A DNA stretch of 26,217 bases from NCBI GenBank assembly GCA_964535315.1, contig CAZHTS010000064.1:1-26217 (forward strand). Reading direction: 5' to 3'. How positions within the stretch are numbered: the first letter of the stretch is position 1; each line of letters opens with the position of its first letter. The stretch comes from CAZHTS01 sp964535315 (GTDB taxonomy: Bacteria; Chloroflexota; Anaerolineae; Anaerolineales; Anaerolineaceae). A model generated the notes under the pieces. The model was not told where the DNA came from, did not search any database, and was given only the letters and a program-made list of their open reading frames with translations. A program made the translations under genes and the position numbers. This document shows, in pieces, positions 20,650 through 26,217 of the stretch.

Positions 20650-21882
20650 TCACTCGTAGCGCAGCGCCTCCACCGGCTGCAAACCGGCGGCGCGATTGGC
20701 CGGATAGAGGCCAAAGAACAGCCCCACCGCGGTAGAAAAGAGCGTCGCCAGCAGAATGGCGTTGAGATCCACCACCGGCGTGAAGGGCGTGCCGTTGGCG
20801 GTGGCGACCTGCCCGACCACGTAGGCGATCACCCAGCCCAGGCCAATGCCGACCACGCCGCCCATCAGGCTGAGCATGGCCGACTCGGTCAGAAACTGGA
20901 TGAGAATATCGCGGCGGCGGGCGCCCAGCGCCTTGCGCAAACCAATCTCACGGGTGCGTTCGGTCACCGAGACCAGCATGATGTTCATGATGCCGATGCC
21001 GCCTACCAGCAGCGAGATGGCGGCCACGCCGCCCAGGAAGATGGTCAGCACACCGGTGATGGCGCGGGCGGTGTTGACGAAATCCTCCTGCGAAAAGACG
21101 GTGAAATCGTCGGCGCCCAGCGCCGTGCGGTGACGGGTGCGCAGCACCTGAGCAATCTCGTCGGCAGCGCTTTTAACCGTGTCGGCGCTGACCGCCTGCA
21201 CCAGAATGATATCCACCCGGTCGCGCGAGCGGCGAATGAGACGCACCTGAGCGGTGGAGAAGGGGATCAGGATCAGATCGTCCTGGCTGCCAAAGGAACT
21301 GCCGCCTTTGGACTCGAGCACGCCCAGGATGCGAAACGGCTGGCCCTCGATACGGATCACCTCGCCCACCAGGGCGTCACGCCGTCCGAACAGGCGGTCG
21401 GCGGTTTCGGGGCCGATCAACGCCACCGACGCCCGCCCGAGGATGTGATCGTTATTGATAAAGTCGCCCTCGGTGACCTGGTAATTGCGCACCAGGGCGT
21501 ATTCAGGCGTGATCCCGGTGACGTTGACGGTGGTGCGTTCGCTGCCGTAAGTGACCTCCAACTGGCTCTGCAAGGCCGGGGCCACCGCCGCCACCGAAGG
21601 CGCCTGGAAGGCATCCGCCAGCGCCTGGGCGTCGCCGATGGTAAGCGGCTGGATGTTACGAACCTCGCGGCGCTGGTTGTTGTTGCCCGAAAAGACGAAC
21701 AACAGGTTGGTGCCGATACCGCTGATCGAACCGGTAATGGTATTCTGCGCGCCCTGCCCCACCGCCAGCATGGCGATGACGGCCGCAACGCCGATGACGA
21801 TCCCCAGGATCGTCAGCCCCGAACGCAGCTTATTGCCGCTCAGGCTCTCCAGGGCCTCGAGAAAAGACTGCGCCAGATTCAT
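20650..21882 (-). CDS. MacB-type ABC transporter permease (FtsX/MacB_PCD)
   Basis: A 410-residue type VII ABC permease. It starts with NKLRSGLTILGIVIGVAAVIAMLAVGQGAQ (membrane segment 1, about 20-43). A large outside domain of about 230 residues follows (ITGSISGIGTNLLFVFSG to SADTVKSAADEIAQVL), then three membrane segments from FLGGVAAISLLVGGIGIMNIMLVSV onward. The cytoplasmic segment TERTREIGLRKALGARRRDILIQFLTES is the FtsX-family hallmark. The ATPase is a separate protein (LolD-type arrangement). The start ATG 21882 overlaps the ATPase stop by ATGA. Such systems with an adaptor export peptides, antibiotics or lipids by a mechanical, non-channel mechanism; the substrate here is not evident. 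Confidence 0.93.
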   Translation of the reverse strand: MNLAQSFLEALESLSGNKLRSGLTILGIVIGVAAVIAMLAVGQGAQNTITGSISGIGTNLLFVFSGNNNQRREVRNIQPLTIGDAQALADAFQAPSVAAVAPALQSQLEVTYGSERTTVNVTGITPEYALVRNYQVTEGDFINNDHILGRASVALIGPETADRLFGRRDALVGEVIRIEGQPFRILGVLESKGGSSFGSQDDLILIPFSTAQVRLIRRSRDRVDIILVQAVSADTVKSAADEIAQVLRTRHRTALGADDFTVFSQEDFVNTARAITGVLTIFLGGVAAISLLVGGIGIMNIMLVSVTERTREIGLRKALGARRRDILIQFLTESAMLSLMGGVVGIGLGWVIAYVVGQVATANGTPFTPVVDLNAILLATLFSTAVGLFFGLYPANRAAGLQPVEALRYE

Positions 21883-22562
21883 GCATTCTCCTCTAACACC
21901 CCGTCGCGCAGACGGATGATGCGCGACGTCTGCGCTGCAATCGACGGGTCGTGGGTAACAATGATGATGGTCGTGCCCAGGTCGCGGTTGAGTTTCAGGA
22001 TCAATTCAATGATCTCCTTGCCCGAATGCGAATCCAGGTTGCCGGTAGGTTCGTCGGCCATCAGGATGGCCGGGTTATTGATCAGTGAACGGGCAATGGC
22101 CACCCGCTGCTGCTGGCCACCGGAAAGCTCGGCCGGGCGGTGACGCATGCGGTCGCCCAACCCCACCGCCTCCAGGGCGGAACGGGCGCGCTGGCCGCGC
22201 TCACGTCCCGAAACGCCGGCGTAGCGCATCGGCAGTTCCACGTTGCCCAGGGCGCTCAGGCGCGGCAGCAGATTGAAACTTTGAAAGACAAACCCCACCT
22301 TGCGGTTGCGAATCACCGCCAGTTGATCGTCTTTCAGACGGGAAACCAGTTCGCCATCCAGCAGATATTCGCCCTCACTTGGGCGATCCAGGCAGCCAAG
22401 AATGTTCATCAACGTCGATTTTCCCGAGCCGGACGGGCCCATGATGGCGACGGACTCACCGTGCAGAATGGTGAACGAGACACCATTCAACGCACGCACC
22501 TCGACCTCCCCCATGCGATAAATCTTGCGTATCTCCCTGGCCTCGATGACGAACGTTTCCAT
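21879..22562 (-). CDS. MacB/LolD-type ABC transporter ATPase
   Basis: A 227-residue ATPase of the LolD/MacB class. Walker A GPSGSGKST, the class-typical KVGFVFQSFNLLPRLSALGNVELPM around the Q-loop, the signature LSGGQQQRVAIARSL, Walker B ILMADEPTGNLDS and the H-loop IIVTHDPSIA are all canonical. It couples ATP hydrolysis to the FtsX-like permease encoded next. Its ATG (22562) overlaps the adaptor's stop by one base (TAATG) and its end overlaps the permease gene by ATGA, so the three genes are translationally linked. Confidence 0.95.
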   Translation of the reverse strand: METFVIEAREIRKIYRMGEVEVRALNGVSFTILHGESVAIMGPSGSGKSTLMNILGCLDRPSEGEYLLDGELVSRLKDDQLAVIRNRKVGFVFQSFNLLPRLSALGNVELPMRYAGVSGRERGQRARSALEAVGLGDRMRHRPAELSGGQQQRVAIARSLINNPAILMADEPTGNLDSHSGKEIIELILKLNRDLGTTIIIVTHDPSIAAQTSRIIRLRDGVLEENA

Positions 22563-23965
22563 TACTCACCTCGGTTCGGCGGACCACCTCCGCCCTGTTG
22601 GGATATGGCCGGCGGGTTGAGGATGATCCATTCTCCCTCCTGCAAGTCGCCGGAGACCAATTCGCTGTACATGTCGGAAGTTGACCCCAGTTCGATCTCA
22701 ACCATCGCGGGCTGGTTGTCGCGCAGCACAAAAATGACGCGGTTGCCGTCGTACAGGCGCACCGCCCGGTTAGGAATGATCGGCACGCCCGAAAGCTGGT
22801 CGACGATGACGTTGACCGCCGCCGTCATACCGGGGCGCACCGCCTCATCGGCGTCGACCAGTTCGACCGTGACGGTGAAATTGACCACGCCCTGCACCGC
22901 GGTGCCGACGCGGGCCACTTCGCTGACCATACCGTTGTAGGTTTTGCCCTGAATGGCGTCAAAGGATAGCGTGGCGGGCTGGTTGACACGGATGCGGTTG
23001 ATATCCACTTCGGGCACCTGCACATCGATGAGCAGGCGGGCGAAATCGTCCAGGCGGAAGGACACGGTGCCGGGCGAGACGATGTCGCCCACCTTGGAAT
23101 GATCCTCGGTGATCACGCCGGCAAAAGGCGCCTTGATGCGATCCATGTTGCGGGTGGCCTCCAGGGCCGAGACGCGCGCCTGCGCCGCGGCGAGGTCATC
23201 CGGGTCAGGGCCATCCTTGAGCCGCTCCCACTCACGTTGGGCGTCCTTGTACTGCGCCAGCGTCAGGGCCACGTTGGCGTCCGCCTCGGCCACGTCCTGC
23301 GGTTCGGGCAGCCCCTGAGCGTATTGCAGGTCGGCTTTGGCCTTGTCCACCCGCTGGCGGGCCGCTGCCAGGGCGCTGAGCGCCTGGGCGTAGGTGATGT
23401 CCTCGTTGTTGTTGGCGAGCATCTGGCCGTACAGTTCCTCGGCGTCGTTCAGGGCATCCTGGGCCAGGATCAGGTTGGCGCGGGCGGTGTCGATGGTGTT
23501 CTGGTTGGCGCGCTGAAAACGTTTGCTCTGGCGCTTTTCCAGGGCGTCGTTGTAGGCCTTTTCGGTCTTGGCCAGGTTGACCAGCGCCTGCGAACGGGCC
23601 ACGTCCGAATTTTTCAACTGGTCGAGATTGCGCTGCGCCGTCACCAGGTCGGCCTGCGCCAGGATGACGGCCTGCGAAAGCGAGGCCGGGTCGAGCTGCG
23701 CCAGCACCTCATCTTTGCCGACCTGCCCATCCAGCCGGGCGAAGACCTGTGCAACGGTGCCGTTGGTCTGCCAGGTGAGCACAGCCGACTGGTTGGCGCG
23801 CACCGTACCGGTGGCGCCGATGATGGCAGTCAGGTCGCCGCGGCCAAACGGGACGGTATTATAGGCGCTGCTGCTGGTGGTCGTTTGCTGGCTGGAACGG
23901 TAAACCAGGAACACGACCACCAGCACTGCCACGACAGCGACGGCAATCATAATCTTCTTCTTCAT
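22562..23965 (-). CDS. MacA-type membrane fusion protein with long helical hairpin
   Basis: A 467-residue adaptor: one membrane anchor (MIAVAVVAVLVVVFLVY, residues 6-22) and the first lipoyl half (VFARLDGQVGKDEVLAQLD). A long helical region follows (about 93-278, rich in Ala, Gln, Lys and Glu) with a NNNEDITYAQ break. The second lipoyl half is RIKAPFAGVITEDHSKVGDIVS and the barrel domain is VPEVDINRIRVNQPATL. The C-terminus is Gly/Pro-rich (QQGGGGPPNRGE). The hairpin is far longer than in the other adaptor of this window. Start ATG 23965 with GAGGAAGG upstream. It is the first gene of the macAB-like operon; the gap in front has TATCTT with a weak TTCTGA 17 bp before it as a possible promoter. 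Confidence 0.9.
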   Translation of the reverse strand: MKKKIMIAVAVVAVLVVVFLVYRSSQQTTTSSSAYNTVPFGRGDLTAIIGATGTVRANQSAVLTWQTNGTVAQVFARLDGQVGKDEVLAQLDPASLSQAVILAQADLVTAQRNLDQLKNSDVARSQALVNLAKTEKAYNDALEKRQSKRFQRANQNTIDTARANLILAQDALNDAEELYGQMLANNNEDITYAQALSALAAARQRVDKAKADLQYAQGLPEPQDVAEADANVALTLAQYKDAQREWERLKDGPDPDDLAAAQARVSALEATRNMDRIKAPFAGVITEDHSKVGDIVSPGTVSFRLDDFARLLIDVQVPEVDINRIRVNQPATLSFDAIQGKTYNGMVSEVARVGTAVQGVVNFTVTVELVDADEAVRPGMTAAVNVIVDQLSGVPIIPNRAVRLYDGNRVIFVLRDNQPAMVEIELGSTSDMYSELVSGDLQEGEWIILNPPAISQQGGGGPPNRGE

Positions 23966-24156
23966 AACACCTTCCTCTTCTGTTCTAAGATAATTTTACT
24001 CTGAGTTTGTCAGAATAGGACGGCCAAACCCTCACCACTCTCTATCCCACACCATCCAGACCCGTTCAATCCGCCCACATCCGCGTAATCCGTGTTCCCC
24101 AGTCTGCCTTCCCCCACTTTGGGTTAGAATTAAGACAAAACAGGCAAGGAGGCAGC

Positions 24157-24960
24157 ATGAAGATTCTGGCAATCAACAGCAGTTACCGCGGCGAAGGCGG
24201 GCAGACACAACACCTGATCGATCGGCTTTTTGCGGGTGCGCGCCAGGCCGGAGCGCAGTGCGAAAGCATCGCCCTGGCAAAACTGAAAATCAACCGCTGC
24301 CTGGGCTGCGACCGGTGCCAGAAGAACGCCCGAGCGCTGCCCGGCGACCCGGCGGAATACGAACTGAAATGCGTCTACGCCGCAAAAGACGACGTTCAGG
24401 CGGTTTTTGAGCGCATGGCTGCCGCCGACCTGATCGTCTACGCCACGCCGGTCTACGTCTTCAACATTTCGGTGCTGCTCAAAATGCTGTTCGACCGCCT
24501 GTACGGTATCAGCTATGCGACCGGCCTCCGGGCGACCGAAAGCGGGCTGATGTTTCACCACGTCGACCGCCGGGTGATCGCCAAACCATTCGTGCCGCTG
24601 ATCGTGTGCGACAACCTGGAAGACGACACGCCCCGCACCCTGTTATGCTACTTCGAGGTCTTCGCTCGCTTCATGGATGCCCCGATGGTCGGGAAGCTGG
24701 TGCGCAACGGCGGGGCGCTCTCGGGCTACGGCGACGACCCGGCTGCCGTGCAAAGACTGCCGGCGCTGGCGAAGGTGTACGCCGCCTATCACCAGGCCGG
24801 GCGTGAACTGGCGCTGCAGGGCAAGCTTTCGCCCCGCACACAAAAACAGGCCAACCAGGAAATCGTGCCGGTGCCGTTCTTCTGGCTGCTCAAGCGCCTC
24901 CGCCTGCGCGCCATCAAGGAAAAGTTCGTCGAGCGGGCCGGCGCCCTGCGCCCGCAATAG
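24157..24960 (+). CDS. Flavodoxin-fold NAD(P)H:FMN oxidoreductase with Cys motif (iron-sulfur flavoprotein-like)
   Basis: A 267-residue protein. The N-terminal half is a flavodoxin-like fold: MKILAINSSYRGEGGQTQHLI binds the FMN phosphate, and the later YATPVYVFNISVLLKMLFDRLYG matches the FMN_red family. Between them lies a Cys motif, Cys48, Cys51 and Cys54 (RCLGCDRCQK), with a further Cys at 72. The first three resemble the cluster site of iron-sulfur flavoproteins, but the 17-residue spacing to the fourth is longer than the usual 4-7, so cluster binding is not certain. A C-terminal part of about 90 residues ends in a basic helix (WLLKRLRLRAIKEKFVERAG), perhaps membrane-associated. AAGGAGG lies just upstream of the ATG at 24157. 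The electron partner and substrate are unknown. Confidence 0.82.
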   Translation: MKILAINSSYRGEGGQTQHLIDRLFAGARQAGAQCESIALAKLKINRCLGCDRCQKNARALPGDPAEYELKCVYAAKDDVQAVFERMAAADLIVYATPVYVFNISVLLKMLFDRLYGISYATGLRATESGLMFHHVDRRVIAKPFVPLIVCDNLEDDTPRTLLCYFEVFARFMDAPMVGKLVRNGGALSGYGDDPAAVQRLPALAKVYAAYHQAGRELALQGKLSPRTQKQANQEIVPVPFFWLLKRLRLRAIKEKFVERAGALRPQ

Positions 24961-25104
24961 CCTCAAAGGAAATACATACCGCCTGGTGGTGAAAATTCAC
25001 TACAGCACCTGATGCACTCATAGATGCTCCGACCGGGTCTCCCGAGGAAGATGAGTTGGGGGTATTCTCGGCCTTGTTCGTCGCGAACCGGCAGTGTCTT
25101 CCAC
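24961..25104. other. Convergent gap without an accepted gene
   Basis: This 144-bp stretch separates the ends of the flavoprotein and nitrilase genes. It has lower GC than its neighbours and holds GTGAA-AA-TTCAC (24990-25001), too short for a terminator. A frame without start codon on the plus strand (about 24994-25158, acidic SPEEDELG stretch) runs into the nitrilase gene's end. I cannot support a gene here. Confidence 0.6.
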
Positions 25105-26085
25105 TCACGGCGCTTTGCCGGAGCCCGGGTCGGAGCCGGCGGGCGTCTCGATCATAGGATGCGTCTGCCGGTCCACCGTAAGCTTGAATACATCCGGTCG
25201 GGCATAATGACCGGCAACGTCCAGCAAGAATTTCGCGCTGAGCGCCCACGCCGGGTTGATTTCCGCACACACGAACCCCTCGGCCTCGGGCAGCGGGCCG
25301 GACAGAAAATTACCGGCGGTATCGACGATGGCGCTGTTGCCGCGGTTGATCCACGGCCCGCTTTCTTCAGGGTAGCGTTGTTTGTAGGCCAGTTCATCGG
25401 GAATGTCGCTTTTGCGCAGCGGCATACAGGCCGAAATCACGTACACACCGCCTTCTTTGGCAATGTGCCGCATGCCAGACAACCACACCTCACTACAATC
25501 CCAGGTGGCGGCGATATAAATCTGTACGCCCCAGGCGTAGAGCGCATAGCGCGCCAGCGGCATGTAATTTTCCCAGCAGATCAGCCCGCCGACTTTTCCC
25601 AAAGTGGTATCAAAAACCGCCAGCGTGCTGCCGTCGCCGGGCGCCCATATCATCCGCTCGCTGCCGGTTGGCACCAGCTTGCGGTGTTTGCCCAACAGAT
25701 TACCGTCCTCATCGATATACAGCATGGTGTTATACAGACTGGCACCGCTGGCCTCCCGATTCCGCTCGCTGACCCCGATGACGGTGAACACCCCGCTCTG
25801 TTTTGCCGCACGGCACAGGCGCTCGGTTTCGGGCCCCGGCACATCGATGGCGTTCGCCAGCAAACGCCCATACAGATCGTACAACAGCATGCCATCGCCT
25901 GCCGGCACGTTCCAGATCCAATCGGGGTAGCCGGGCAAAAAGGCCTCGGGGAAAACCAGCAGCTTAATCTCCTGCCGGGCCGCTTCGGCGATCAGATCGC
26001 ACGCTTTTTCCAGGGTGGCCTGCCGGTTGAGAAAGACCGGCGCAAACTGCGCCGCCGCGGCGCGAAATACTGGCTGCTCGCTCAT
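25105..26085 (-). CDS. Nitrilase (carbon-nitrogen hydrolase family)
   Basis: A 326-residue nitrilase-superfamily enzyme of the true nitrilase branch. The catalytic triad is visible: Glu47 (LLVFPEAFLPGYP), Lys136 (KHRKLVPTG) and Cys170 (GLICWENYMPLARYALYAWG). The CWENYMPL stretch after the Cys is typical of nitrilases and cyanide hydratases rather than of amidases. It turns organic nitriles into acids and ammonia; the natural substrate cannot be read from sequence. The start is ATG 26085, 6 nt after GAGGAG; an in-frame TTG at 26088 is too near that site. The C-terminal tail (about residues 300-326, TPAGSDPGSGKAP) is Pro/Gly-rich and short. The gene stands alone, with a TATAAT about 37 nt upstream. 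Confidence 0.93.
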   Translation of the reverse strand: MSEQPVFRAAAAQFAPVFLNRQATLEKACDLIAEAARQEIKLLVFPEAFLPGYPDWIWNVPAGDGMLLYDLYGRLLANAIDVPGPETERLCRAAKQSGVFTVIGVSERNREASGASLYNTMLYIDEDGNLLGKHRKLVPTGSERMIWAPGDGSTLAVFDTTLGKVGGLICWENYMPLARYALYAWGVQIYIAATWDCSEVWLSGMRHIAKEGGVYVISACMPLRKSDIPDELAYKQRYPEESGPWINRGNSAIVDTAGNFLSGPLPEAEGFVCAEINPAWALSAKFLLDVAGHYARPDVFKLTVDRQTHPMIETPAGSDPGSGKAP

Positions 26086-26121
26086 CAAAAACTCCTCATT
26101 GACGCATGGATTACCCCTGCG

Positions 26122-26127
26122 ATTATA
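26122..26127 (-). promoter_or_regulatory. -10 element upstream of the nitrilase gene
   Basis: A perfect TATAAT on the minus strand (26127-26122) is 36 nt before the ATG at 26085 and leaves room for the GAGGAG site. No convincing -35 is seen 16-18 bp upstream. The remaining bases to the window's end (26128-26217) hold no gene I can support. Confidence 0.5.
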
Positions 26128-26217
26128 CGTTCTTTTTCTTATCCGGACGAGACGCAGGTTGCTTTTTCAATGAAGCGCCCCGCCATCCTGGTGCCACTGC
26201 CATGCCCGCGGCGAAAC

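Noticed and set aside
26170..26217. Possible start of a plus-strand gene at the right edge (reads MKRPAILVPLPCPRRN)
   Set aside because: Only 16 codons are visible, with no ribosome binding site or recognisable motif, so it cannot be supported.
1..26217. tRNA, rRNA, insertion sequences, phage genes or attachment sites
   Set aside because: No clover-leaf, rRNA segment, transposase or integrase motif, or target-site duplication was found on reading both strands by eye; small RNAs without strong terminators could be missed.

Overview
The window looks like a piece of chromosome from a GC-rich, probably monoderm bacterium, most likely Chloroflexota of the Anaerolineae type. This is inferred from gene style, not from a marker gene. 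The pointers are a lipoprotein with a long Thr-Pro-Thr linker, a Roadblock plus V4R gene pair, a UbiD/UbiA/MenA set, an M32 carboxypeptidase and a secreted CAP-LysM protein. I saw no rRNA, tRNA, CRISPR array, transposase, phage gene or plasmid function.

Layout. (1) 1-929, minus: a secreted CAP+LysM protein, cut by the left edge. (2) 3728-1103, minus: a four-gene operon (Roadblock/LC7, V4R-like protein, REC plus degenerate GGDEF regulator, polyprenyl-phosphate mannose synthase-like GT2). It has a near-consensus promoter in front and a perfect intrinsic terminator behind. (3) 3929-5395, plus: a UbiD-family decarboxylase with its own near-consensus promoter. (4) 5478-9727, plus: a TetR-controlled ABC-2 exporter (TetR, permease, membrane fusion protein, two ATPases), organised like the E. 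coli ybh system but with one permease and two separate ATPases. (5) 9892-12349, plus: an SsuABC/ThiXYZ-type importer (lipoprotein, ATPase, permease) joined by ATGA overlaps. (6) 12357-14645: divergent menA-like and ubiA-like prenyltransferase genes, with a GNAT gene overlapping the end of the latter. (7) 14708-15868, plus: a secreted L,D-transpeptidase followed by a strong terminator. (8) 17270-16110, minus: the TPT-linker lipoprotein. (9) 19878-17352, minus: a SerA-like dehydrogenase and an M32 carboxypeptidase. (10) 20032-20646, plus: a cysteine-cluster protein. (11) 23965-20650, minus: a MacAB-like transporter. (12) 24157-24960, plus: a flavodoxin-fold oxidoreductase. (13) 26085-25105, minus: a nitrilase.

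How the genes may work together. UbiD, UbiA-like and MenA-like proteins point to polyprenyl-quinone (menaquinone) synthesis, perhaps with futalosine-type late steps. The CAP-LysM protein, L,D-transpeptidase, TPT lipoprotein and mannosyl-lipid synthase concern the cell surface. Two unrelated exporters, each with a membrane fusion protein, occur in the same stretch.

Regulatory reading. Several genes have a perfect TATAAT placed so that the transcript would begin at or just before the start codon (leaderless mRNA). The clearest cases are the M32 gene and the menA/ubiA divergent pair, where one palindromic ATTATAAT could serve both directions. Many starts had to be moved downstream of the longest ORF, onto ribosome binding sites, ATGA overlaps or promoter positions. 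No stretch longer than about 300 bases lacks a gene.
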